NCBI GenBank assembly: GCA_002440045.1
Contig: DJRI01000115.1
Span: 10,173-21,323, forward strand
Source of the DNA: Ruminococcaceae bacterium UBA6364
GTDB lineage: Bacteria; Bacillota; Clostridia; Oscillospirales; Acutalibacteraceae
DNA: 11,151 nt
Direction of reading: 5' to 3'
Below are positions 1 to 4,610 of the stretch, in pieces. The first letter of the stretch is position 1, and each line of letters opens with the position of its first letter. Made by a program: the position numbers and the translations under genes. The notes beneath the pieces are model-generated. The model made no database searches. It saw nothing but the letters and a program-made list of their open reading frames with translations, and had not been told where the DNA came from.

Positions 1-102
1 CAAGGCGTCTGCCGTGGGGCGGTTTATAACCGCCGCTTTGCGGTCTGAAAAATTCTCTTTTTTCCCTGCATTTATTTTTTCGAGCGCCTTTTCTCTATAC
101 AT
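1..102 (-). CDS. N-terminal part of a possible PcfK-like / AcrIIA9-family protein, runs off the left edge
   Basis: An open frame begins at ATG 102 and stays open for 34 codons to the window edge. The ATG overlaps the stop of the upstream 47-aa gene (ATGTATAG), and a good Shine-Dalgarno GGAGGG lies 8 nt upstream, so translational coupling is likely. The visible peptide starts MYREKALEKINAGKK and ends NRPTADAL. This resembles the start of PcfK-like proteins of Firmicutes conjugative elements, a family that databases also label Cas9 inhibitor AcrIIA9. That match is from memory of the family, rests on 34 residues, and is tentative. The start and frame are well supported; the function is not. Confidence 0.6.
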   Translation of the reverse strand, partial: MYREKALEKINAGKKENFSDRKAAVINRPTADAL

Positions 103-238
103 CTTCGTCGCCCTCCACACTCGGGCCGCAGTACGAAAAGTATCGGCACCACAAACAACACTTTTTACAGCGTTTTTCCTTTTTCGTCCACAGCTTAAAC
201 CGTGGGCGAAGCTCGCGAATGATTGTTTTTAAATTCAT
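95..238 (-). CDS. Small Cys-rich basic protein (47 aa)
   Basis: The start ATG at 238 has the Shine-Dalgarno AGAGG (245-249) 6 nt upstream, which fits much better than a longer in-frame start near 301. The protein is strongly basic in its first half (RPRFKLWTKKEKR) and has five cysteines arranged C24-x2-C27-C28-x2-C31-x5-C37, then an acidic tail ending EGDEDV. The cysteine spacing suggests a small zinc-binding knuckle, as in many short phage and ICE proteins, but no named family was recognised. Its stop overlaps the start of the next leftward gene, so the two form an operon. Confidence 0.6.
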   Translation of the reverse strand: MNLKTIIRELRPRFKLWTKKEKRCKKCCLWCRYFSYCGPSVEGDEDV

Positions 239-256
239 AAGCTTCCTCTTCTTTCT

Positions 257-280
257 GCCCCGAGGTTGCAGCCTCGGGGC
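257..280 (-). other. 9-bp perfect hairpin with CTGCAA loop
   Basis: Arms GCCCCGAGG (257-265) and CCTCGGGGC (272-280) pair perfectly, with a 6-nt loop that reads CTGCAA on the minus strand. It lies just upstream of the Shine-Dalgarno of the 47-aa gene. No T-run follows on either strand, so it is not a standard terminator. A second hairpin with the same CTGCAA loop (there on the plus strand) sits at 5396-5417, and both are next to a copy of the 14-mer AATCAATCACACAC. Confidence 0.7.
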
Positions 281-296
281 GTGTGTGATTGATTTT

Positions 297-347
297 TGCA
301 AGTGACGGAGCTGAACCGTCCGAAAAATCGCCGACCGCGGACCTGCA
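297..347 (-). other. 51-nt tRNA-like fold (acceptor stem plus T-arm, no anticodon arm)
   Basis: On the minus strand, TGCAGGT (347-341) pairs with ACTTGCA (303-297) as a 7-bp acceptor-like stem with one G-T wobble. Directly before the 3' strand of this stem is a 5-bp stem with 7-nt loop, GACGG-TTCAGCT-CCGTC (320-304), exactly where a tRNA has its T-arm. Only 20 nt replace the D-arm, anticodon arm and variable loop, so it cannot be a normal tRNA. The loop departs from the tRNA consensus at the usually invariant A58. It may be a degenerate tRNA relic, a processing signal or coincidence. Confidence 0.4.
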
Positions 348-354
348 TATTTTG

Positions 355-378
355 GGGAACGGGCGGAATTGAACCGCC
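355..378 (-). other. tRNA 3'-end-like T-arm hairpin
   Basis: On the minus strand GGCGG-TTCAATT-CCGCC (378-362) is a textbook T-arm with the canonical T-T-C-A-A loop start, followed by CGTTCCCC, which looks like a 3' acceptor strand. No matching 5' acceptor lies at a normal tRNA distance; the only GGGAACG is about 165 nt away (526-520). The 7 nt GTCGGCG just before this T-arm recur before the second tRNA-like unit, so the two may be diverged tandem copies about 58 nt apart. Confidence 0.4.
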
Positions 379-582
379 GACTTTTTTGCCCTCATTCAAA
401 TGTGTGTGCTATTAAGTATTCTTAGAGGATATATGAGTTTGGGGATTATTTTGTTTTGATAAGCGGTCAAATATTAAATTGTTTTTTTTATTTATGAGGT
501 AACTTAAAAAAAGCCGAACCTTCCGTTCCCATATCTCGCCGTCTGTCCGCGCCGTCAAGCGTCTTTCCGCTTTGCCGTTTTT

Positions 583-1035
583 TTAATCGAAGCTGTGCGC
601 CTTGACATAATTTTCAATGTACTTTTCCTGCTTTGCATTCAAACTCTTAAGGTTCTTGTCGATGAATATGACATCGCCGAAATACACGACTTCGCACCAT
701 TCATCAGTCATTGTGCTCGGCAGTTGTTTCGCAAAGCCGTCGGCATCGTAAATCATAAGTACGTCTTTGTCGAGCGTTAAAGCGCCTGCATTTTCACAGT
801 CGATTTCCCTTAAAATCGACTTCCTGTCGTTGTGCACCCCGCATCTTATTTGCACATCTCTACCCGGCATTTTTACCATACATTTCATATTTCTTCCTCC
901 GAAAATCGCGGCACGAAGCCGCTTTATTATTTTTCTTTCAAAGCGAATTACCGCTTTTTCGTTTAAAAATCCATACGCGACGGCGAGAACAAGAAGAAAA
1001 TCTATCACCGAGCGTAATATATTTTCAGTTGACAT
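583..1035 (-). CDS. Membrane segment joined in frame to a DUF3846-like protein (150 aa)
   Basis: The ORF starts at ATG 1035, with GGGAGTG upstream lying over the stop of the preceding gene. Residues 8-24 form one hydrophobic helix (VIDFLLVLAVAYGF), followed by a basic stretch (FERKIIKRLRAA). This half resembles the free-standing small membrane proteins common in clostridial phage operons. From Met50 the sequence changes to a soluble domain with FGDVIFID near its end and a final helix LNAKQEKYIENYV; by memory this resembles DUF3846 proteins, at moderate confidence. A strong internal Shine-Dalgarno precedes Met50, so the region may make both a 150-aa fusion and a 101-aa soluble protein, or may be two genes that lost the stop between them. 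Confidence 0.65.
   Translation of the reverse strand: MSTENILRSVIDFLLVLAVAYGFLNEKAVIRFERKIIKRLRAAIFGGRNMKCMVKMPGRDVQIRCGVHNDRKSILREIDCENAGALTLDKDVLMIYDADGFAKQLPSTMTDEWCEVVYFGDVIFIDKNLKSLNAKQEKYIENYVKAHSFD
888..900 (-). promoter_or_regulatory. Internal ribosome binding site for a 101-aa product
   Basis: On the minus strand GGAGG (900-896) sits 7 nt before ATG 888, in the same frame as the 150-aa ORF. The site is stronger than the one at the ORF start, and it encodes Gly-Gly-Arg-Asn inside the longer product. It marks the start of the DUF3846-like half and ends in the same stop at 583. Confidence 0.6.
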
Positions 1036-1041
1036 TTTATT

Positions 1042-1227
1042 TCACTCCCTTGCCGCTTTTTCAAGCTCTTCGGGATGACGGCTGTAATATGAAGTCATCG
1101 TCCTTGAAACTCGCTCGCCTATGTTTTTTCTAAGCTGCGCGACCTCGCTTTCGCTCAGGTCACCAAAGGGCTTCACCGTACCGTCGGGAAATTCCACAAA
1201 GCTTCTTCCGATGATTTGTTGTGCCAT
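1042..1227 (-). CDS. Small hypothetical protein (61 aa)
   Basis: AGGAGG lies 7 nt before ATG 1227; an ATG at 1233 is only 1 nt from that site, so 1227 is the better start. The protein begins MAQQIIGRSFVEFPDGTVKPFG, a short beta-rich segment, and continues with predicted helices ending YYSRHPEELEKAARE. No family was recognised. Its end resembles that of the 77-aa protein at 5155-5388 (YMRRHPERIKTLKSF). The next gene follows after 6 nt with its ribosome site inside this gene's end, so the two are co-translated. Confidence 0.7.
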   Translation of the reverse strand: MAQQIIGRSFVEFPDGTVKPFGDLSESEVAQLRKNIGERVSRTMTSYYSRHPEELEKAARE

Positions 1228-1270
1228 ATACATTCCTCCTTGCTTCATCTTACGCTGAAACGGTTGTACA

Positions 1271-1618
1271 TCATTCTTCGATGTAGTGAACGCAGTCGAT
1301 GTTTGAAACTTGAATGATGCAGCCGAAGTTACCCGCACGATATATATTGATTTCATCTTCGTTTGCATCGTCGTATTTCGTTGCGATTCCTACCCTATAT
1401 TTGTAGTCGTCGTATATTTTCATCCAGCCGCTCCCTGTGTAGACTTTTTCGTAATAATCGGGAATCGGCGTATTCATATCGACGATATACGCTCTGTAAT
1501 CGCCGTCAGAACCGAAGTTTAAAATTGCGGCAACTTCTTTTTCTTTATCGAAAGTTCGAATCATAAGCGAAGCCATGTCACTTGTTCCGAGATATATGCT
1601 GTGGTCTTTGTAATACAT
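1271..1618 (-). CDS. Conserved mobile-element hypothetical protein (115 aa)
   Basis: The protein starts MYYKDHSIYLGTSD and is rich in beta-type segments and Tyr/Asp. It carries LNFGSDGDYRAYIVD in the middle and ends with IYRAGNFGCIIQVSN. I recall very similar uncharacterised proteins from clostridial integrative elements, but know no function. No signal peptide or membrane segment is visible, so it should be cytoplasmic. The ribosome site is weak (AAAGGA, about 11 nt before the ATG). It lies between the XRE gene and the 61-aa gene in the leftward operon. Confidence 0.75.
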   Translation of the reverse strand: MYYKDHSIYLGTSDMASLMIRTFDKEKEVAAILNFGSDGDYRAYIVDMNTPIPDYYEKVYTGSGWMKIYDDYKYRVGIATKYDDANEDEINIYRAGNFGCIIQVSNIDCVHYIEE

Positions 1619-1671
1619 TTTTGACTGTTCCTTTAAATAAGTTAATTAATCTCTAATCGGTTGCACAAAGC

Positions 1672-1857
1672 TTATATCAGCTCATCAACCGTCACGCAAA
1701 GGCATTCTGCCATTCGTTTAAGAACCATTATTGAAGGCGTTTTATACCCTTTTAAGATATAGCTCATAAAGGCTTCCGAAACGCCTACTTTTTTTGCAAG
1801 GTCTCTCTGCGTTATGTCACGCTCTGAAAGCAATTGCAAAACTTTTTTTGTATTCAT
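1672..1857 (-). CDS. Minimal XRE-family HTH regulator (61 aa)
   Basis: The whole protein is one Cro/C1-type HTH domain: a first helix at residues 2-12, then DITQRDLAKKVGVSEAFMSY as the HTH, then TPSIMVLKRMAECLCVTVDELI as the closing helices. The Shine-Dalgarno AGGAG (1871-1867) is 9 nt before ATG 1857. The ATG overlaps the stop of the 33-aa membrane peptide upstream (ATGA), so it is translationally coupled. As a member of the leftward operon it may act as a Cro-like factor feeding back on the 2194-2291 control region; that role is inferred. Confidence 0.85.
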   Translation of the reverse strand: MNTKKVLQLLSERDITQRDLAKKVGVSEAFMSYILKGYKTPSIMVLKRMAECLCVTVDELI

Positions 1858-1955
1858 TTTCCTATTCTCCTTTTCAATATAACCGCTATAACGGCGATAT
1901 CGGCAATTATTATTGTTATATTTGCAATAATCAAAATAGCGTCTGAAATACTCAT
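1854..1955 (-). CDS. Single-span membrane peptide (33 aa)
   Basis: A short ORF from ATG 1955 to TGA 1854 with AGGAG (1968-1964) 8 nt upstream. After MSISDA it is an almost unbroken run of Ile, Ala, Val and Leu over residues 7-27, ending in the positive cluster KRRIGK. This is a single membrane helix with a cytoplasmic basic tail by the positive-inside rule. The stop overlaps the XRE start (ATGA). It is too short for most gene finders; the ribosome site, coupling and clean hydrophobicity argue that it is real. The function is unknown. Confidence 0.65.
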   Translation of the reverse strand: MSISDAILIIANITIIIADIAVIAVILKRRIGK

Positions 1956-2018
1956 TGTGTCAGCTCCTTTTTTCAATTTTTATATTGACAACAAGCAAGC
2001 CCTGTATTATTCTTGAGA

Positions 2019-2036
2019 TAAGGGCCGAAGCCCTTA
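2019..2036 (-). other. UUCG-tetraloop hairpin at the end of the 44-aa gene
   Basis: On the minus strand TAAGGGC-TTCG-GCCCTTA is a 7-bp stem with the very stable C(UUCG)G loop, and its first three bases are the stop codon of the 44-aa gene. No T-run follows, so it is more likely an RNA-stabilising or attenuating element between two operon genes than an intrinsic terminator. Confidence 0.6.
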
Positions 2037-2168
2037 CCTCAACAGCTTTTCGAGCAACTCTGACAGAGCCGCCAAAAGCTGAATTACGGCGGTCGCGCAA
2101 AGAATGGCTTCTGTGGGAGAAACTTTGGTCTTTGCGCGGCTGTCTTTCTTTTTCTTCTGCTTACTCAT
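2034..2168 (-). CDS. Small basic protein, first gene of the leftward operon (44 aa)
   Basis: A short ORF from ATG 2168 to TAA 2034 with AGGAG (2182-2178) 9 nt upstream, and the first coding sequence behind the consensus promoter at 2222-2250. The N-terminus is highly charged (MSKQKKKKDSRAKTK). The rest, from SPTEAILCATAVIQLLAALS to the end, forms one amphipathic or weakly hydrophobic helix. Similar short proteins occur in clostridial elements, but I know no function. The basic tail could bind nucleic acid; that is inference. Confidence 0.7.
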   Translation of the reverse strand: MSKQKKKKDSRAKTKVSPTEAILCATAVIQLLAALSELLEKLLR

Positions 2169-2193
2169 TGTTTTTTACTCCTTTTTGTGTTAT

Positions 2194-2214
2194 AGTTAAG
2201 TCAACCGCTTAACT
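2194..2214. promoter_or_regulatory. Inverted repeat at the start of the leftward transcript
   Basis: Arms AGTTAAG (2194-2200) and CTTAACT (2208-2214) are perfect inverted 7-mers with a 7-nt centre. The repeat begins about 8 bp downstream of the -10 box of the leftward promoter, so it covers the likely transcription start and early leader. It could be a third operator or a leader RNA hairpin. Confidence 0.5.
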
Positions 2215-2221
2215 TGGTTAA

Positions 2222-2250
2222 ATTATATCTCTAAACTTAGAGAGTGTCAA
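2222..2250 (-). promoter_or_regulatory. Perfect-consensus promoter of the leftward operon
   Basis: On the minus strand, TTGACA (2250-2245) and TATAAT (2227-2222) are separated by exactly 17 bp: a full match to the sigma-A consensus at both boxes with ideal spacing. It lies about 40 bp before the Shine-Dalgarno of the first small gene. Such a strong promoter needs repression in the quiescent element, and the spacer is almost entirely an operator-like palindrome. Confidence 0.9.
2228..2243. promoter_or_regulatory. Operator 1, filling the promoter spacer
   Basis: TCTCTAA (2228-2234) and TTAGAGA (2237-2243) are perfect inverted arms around a 2-bp centre. The 16-bp palindrome occupies 16 of the 17 bp between the -10 and -35 boxes, so a bound repressor would block RNA polymerase directly. 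The size and symmetry suit a dimeric CI/XRE repressor; which of the nearby repressors binds is unknown. Confidence 0.8.
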
Positions 2251-2258
2251 GCTAAAGA

Positions 2259-2274
2259 TAACTAAATTTAGAGA
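2259..2274. promoter_or_regulatory. Operator 2, 31 bp from operator 1
   Basis: TAACTAA-AT-TTAGAGA has the same 7-2-7 layout as operator 1. Its right arm is identical and its left arm differs at two positions. The centres are 31 bp apart, close to three helical turns, which would place two dimers on the same DNA face and allow cooperative binding. It lies upstream of the leftward promoter and close to the start of the rightward XRE gene. Confidence 0.7.
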
Positions 2275-2275
2275 T

Positions 2276-2291
2276 TTGTGCATTTGCACAA
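2276..2291. promoter_or_regulatory. Second type of 7-2-7 palindrome before the rightward XRE gene
   Basis: TTGTGCA (2276-2282) and TGCACAA (2285-2291) are perfect inverted arms around TT. The layout is the same as operators 1 and 2 but the sequence is unrelated, so a different regulator may bind. It ends 5 nt before the Shine-Dalgarno GAGGGA (2297-2302), so it could also act as an RNA hairpin affecting translation. Confidence 0.6.
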
Positions 2292-2307
2292 GAATCGAGG
2301 GATTGTT

Positions 2308-2532
2308 TTGTATATTTCTACCGACATAGCTGAACGCATAAAGCAAATGGCAAAAACGAAAAATGTTTCGGTCAAAAAACTGCTAATAGATGTCGGAATG
2401 GGTTTTAATACGATGTCTAATATGAAGACATCTATGCCTAAGGCTGATAATCTTGCAAAAATAGCCGATTATCTTGACTGTTCCGTTGACTATCTTCTCG
2501 GTAGGACCGATAACCCCAAAATAAACAAATAG
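2308..2532 (+). CDS. XRE/CI-like HTH repressor (74 aa)
   Basis: The start TTG at 2308 is preferred because GAGGGA (2297-2302) is 5 nt upstream. An upstream GTG at 2278 lies inside a palindrome and has no ribosome site. The protein starts MYISTDIAERIKQMAK, has the HTH core VSVKKLLIDVGMGFNTMSNM, and ends with the common clostridial XRE signature DYLDCSVDYLLGRTDNP. It has no effector or protease domain. Divergent from the leftward operon and next to its operators, it is a candidate CI-like repressor, but the 338-aa S24 protein is another. No clear rightward promoter was found. Confidence 0.85.
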   Translation: MYISTDIAERIKQMAKTKNVSVKKLLIDVGMGFNTMSNMKTSMPKADNLAKIADYLDCSVDYLLGRTDNPKINK

Positions 2533-2569
2533 TATTTTAGAAACAGTGTTAGTAGAAAATCCCGTTTCT

Positions 2570-2767
2570 TTAACTATTTCTTTGCCTGTCTTCTATACGT
2601 TCAAGTGCAGCGATAATGTTCTGTTGGGTCCCAGCATTCCCCTTCTTATTGTGAAGAACGGCAGAGAGATACGTGTTGGTAATTCCCGCTTCACTAGCAA
2701 GTTGCTTTCCTGTGATTGCAGCCGCGTGCATGCGACCGACTACTTCGGCAGTCCAGTCCCAGTTCAA
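2570..2767 (-). CDS. Phage-type Cro-like HTH protein (65 aa)
   Basis: The near-perfect Shine-Dalgarno GGAGGTGA (2780-2773) sits 5 nt before TTG 2767, which sets the start; the ATG at 2800 has no such site. The protein begins MNWDWTAEVVGRMHAAAITG, and the HTH is ITGKQLASEAGITNTYLSAV. This resembles short phage DNA-binding proteins of the Cro or excisionase-like type that open with a WxxEVVGRMH motif. It is encoded against its neighbours, converging on the 74-aa repressor gene and diverging from the 131-aa one. It could be the anti-repressor side of a switch or a recombination directionality factor; neither is shown. Confidence 0.8.
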   Translation of the reverse strand: MNWDWTAEVVGRMHAAAITGKQLASEAGITNTYLSAVLHNKKGNAGTQQNIIAALERIEDRQRNS

Positions 2768-2830
2768 AAAAGTCACCTCCGAATTCAAATATTTTTGCAT
2801 TGGCAGTTGAAACTTTTCTACTTTTATGCT

Positions 2831-2858
2831 ATCATAAATACACTATCATTCTTGACAG
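2831..2858 (-). promoter_or_regulatory. Probable promoter of the 65-aa HTH gene, overlapping CTATCAT direct repeats
   Basis: On the minus strand CTGTCA (2858-2853) and TATGAT (2836-2831) are 16 bp apart, a reasonable sigma-A promoter about 50 bp before the Shine-Dalgarno. Two direct copies of CTATCAT (plus strand 2829-2835 and 2843-2849, period 14) cover the -10 and spacer. A third CTATCA is at 2928-2933, with nearby inverted ATAGT. A plus-strand TTGACA (2852-2857) overlaps the same -35 but lacks a good -10, so a rightward promoter here is unproven. Confidence 0.5.
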
Positions 2859-3022
2859 CCGCACGGCTCGATTTTATTTCGGACTGCGTTTGGCTTTGTC
2901 AAAACCATGCAGTACAAAATTTTCAACTATCAAGTGCATTATAGTACGAAAAATCAAGCTTGTCAATAGATATAGGTAAAAATTTTGGTCTGCAGTTAAT
3001 TTTTTCGCACCAAGGTGGTCTA

Positions 3023-3418
3023 ATGAGTTTCTTTGAACGCTATGCTGTAACTTGCGTTGAACACGGAATTGAACCGTGCTCTCAAAAAGCCGCCGAACTT
3101 TTCGGCATTTCACGCTCCACAATTTCTTCGTGGAATACGAAAAACACATTTCCCAAAGGCGAAACCGTAGCTGTTATTGCAGACGCTTTGGGCGTGTCAG
3201 CCGATTACTTGCTTGGGCGTACAGATAATCCGATCGACTATGTGAACAGCGCACCTGTTGCAGAAAACGTGCCACGTGGCTATGTTGAGGCTGTCCCTGA
3301 CTTCGTAAGTAAATTCAAAATGCTTGATTGTGTTGATAAAGCAAAAGCGGAAGCATACCTCGACGGGTTGCTTTCCGCTGATAAGTATCGGACTGAAATT
3401 CAAGTAAAGAACGCCTGA
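3023..3418 (+). CDS. XRE-family regulator with C-terminal helical extension (131 aa)
   Basis: ATG 3023 is chosen because AAGGTGG lies 4 nt upstream. Residues 1-65 are an HTH domain (CSQKAAELFGISRSTISSWN as the core) ending in the same DYLLGRTDNP signature as the 74-aa protein. After a Pro/Ala linker, the C-terminal part (FVSKFKMLDCVDKAKAEAYL) is a helical segment typical of clostridial XRE proteins and probably mediates dimerisation. No catalytic residues are present. It diverges from the 65-aa HTH gene over about 255 bp of repeat-rich DNA, so the pair could form a bistable switch; that is inference. Confidence 0.85.
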   Translation: MSFFERYAVTCVEHGIEPCSQKAAELFGISRSTISSWNTKNTFPKGETVAVIADALGVSADYLLGRTDNPIDYVNSAPVAENVPRGYVEAVPDFVSKFKMLDCVDKAKAEAYLDGLLSADKYRTEIQVKNA

Positions 3419-3522
3419 TACGGCGCGAAGGAAAAATTCTCTATGTCGATTTTCAAAATGGAGCGACGCACTTTGTCATTGTATAATTATCGGAAAATGT
3501 ATTCTAAGGTTGTCGATATTAT

Positions 3523-4539
3523 ATGGCTGAATTCAAAGATAGATTAACAGAAGCTTTAAATAATAAAAATATGTCTGCTGCCGAACTTTCTCGGTTGGCT
3601 GATGTCAACGAAGGGGCTATCAGTCAGTATCGCAAAGGTGCTTATAAAGCCACTCAAGAAAACCTTGAGCGGCTCGCAAAAGCCCTTGATGTTTCTATCG
3701 CTTGGCTAATTGGTGCTGATGTTCCTTCTAAAAGTGAAGCTCTAATTATTGGCGAAAACAACACTGCTCTCAAAGATGTTCTAAAACAGCTCCGCGAAGA
3801 AAAAGGATATACACAAGCAGACCTTGGAAAAAAACTCGGCGTAAGCAAAAGCGCTATAAGTATGTGGGAAAACGGATGCCGCTTTCCTCGCTTTGAAGAT
3901 TTGGAAACTATCGCCGATTTTTTCGGCGTTTCACTTGATGTTTTCAGAGAAAAAAATAATATATCCACTTTTAATGAATCTTCATTTAAATATAGATTAG
4001 AAGAATCCCTGATAAAAACCGGCATAACCCCTGCAGAACTGTCACGGCTATCAGGCATAGACGAGGGCACGATAAGTAATTATCGTAAAGGAAAATATGA
4101 ACCAAAGCCCAAGAAGTTAAAACTAATAGCAGATGCATTGAATGTTTCTTTTGAATGGCTCGCAGGAAACAGCATATCAACCGAATCGGCACAAAGTGCC
4201 CCTGAAAAGCACAAAAAATCCACCGTTTTTTCAACAACTAATATACTAAATGATATATCAGACTTTGAATTGACCTTTTCAGGTGACAGTATGATTAATG
4301 CCCGCATATTCGACGGCGACACTGTATACATTCATTGCCAGCCGGCAGTAGAGAACGGTGATATTGCTGCTGTTTTAATTGAAGACAAAATAACACTCAA
4401 AAAAGTTTACAAAACTGCAACTAAATTTATCCTATCGTCCTGCAACCCTATGTATGACGACATAGTATATATGAGCGATGAATTAAATCAGATTAAAATA
4501 CTCGGCAAGGCCGTAGCTTTTACAAGTATACTAAAATAA
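3523..4539 (+). CDS. Triple-HTH S24 (LexA/CI-type) repressor (338 aa)
   Basis: Three XRE-type HTH domains are followed by a peptidase S24 domain. HTH1 is residues 4-65 (core MSAAELSRLADVNEGAISQY), HTH2 is 82-143 (YTQADLGKKLGVSKSAISMW), and HTH3 is 154-215 (ITPAELSRLSGIDEGTISNY). HTH1 and HTH3 are clearly related; HTH2 is a different XRE type. The S24 part (about 248-338) has the catalytic serine in FSGDSM (Ser256) and the lysine in ITLKK (Lys293), matching the LexA Ser/Lys dyad. I see no standard Ala-Gly cleavage site in the 216-250 linker; the only AG is in WLAGN at the end of HTH3. Usual family members have one HTH and about 200-230 residues. The ribosome site (AAGG, 13 nt from the ATG) is poor. 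Probably the master repressor, perhaps responsive to DNA damage. Confidence 0.9.
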   Translation: MAEFKDRLTEALNNKNMSAAELSRLADVNEGAISQYRKGAYKATQENLERLAKALDVSIAWLIGADVPSKSEALIIGENNTALKDVLKQLREEKGYTQADLGKKLGVSKSAISMWENGCRFPRFEDLETIADFFGVSLDVFREKNNISTFNESSFKYRLEESLIKTGITPAELSRLSGIDEGTISNYRKGKYEPKPKKLKLIADALNVSFEWLAGNSISTESAQSAPEKHKKSTVFSTTNILNDISDFELTFSGDSMINARIFDGDTVYIHCQPAVENGDIAAVLIEDKITLKKVYKTATKFILSSCNPMYDDIVYMSDELNQIKILGKAVAFTSILK

Positions 4540-4610
4540 TGAGAGAGGGGGCAAAAATATTTTGCGGTTTGTTCGAGTTTTTAATAAATGAATGTGAGGA
4601 GTTTTCAAAA

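Larger units (their letters stand above)
239..582 (-). other. Structured 344-bp gap within the leftward operon
   Basis: No convincing gene is seen between the 150-aa ORF stop (583) and the 47-aa gene start (238). This is unusual in an operon whose other genes nearly touch. The 239-400 half holds three hairpins described separately: a CTGCAA-loop hairpin, a 51-nt tRNA-like fold, and a T-arm-like hairpin. The 400-520 part is AT-rich with no gene-like content. On the minus strand a weak 4-bp hairpin with GGAAG loop (about 513-526) precedes a run of seven T, which could be a weak terminator after the 150-aa ORF. An 8-bp complementary pair, 355-362 and 519-526, brackets part of the region. Confidence 0.5.

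Noticed and set aside
14..232. Plus-strand 72-aa ORF near the left edge
   Set aside because: It overlaps two minus-strand genes that have good ribosome sites and an overlapping stop/start; it has no ribosome site and looks like a shadow.
297..378. A functional complete tRNA gene
   Set aside because: No 5' acceptor strand, D-arm or anticodon arm at a usable distance; only T-arm and acceptor-like parts are present.
195..395. Minus-strand 66-aa ORF through the structured gap
   Set aside because: It is translated tRNA-like and hairpin sequence with no Shine-Dalgarno, and it overlaps the better-supported 47-aa gene.
1834..2212. Two plus-strand ORFs (60 and 85 aa) opposite the small leftward genes
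   Set aside because: They lack ribosome sites and are antisense to ORFs with good sites behind a consensus promoter.
2546..2979. Plus-strand ORFs of 132 and 87 aa
   Set aside because: Shadow frames of the minus-strand 65-aa HTH gene and its promoter region; their translations lack domain-like features.
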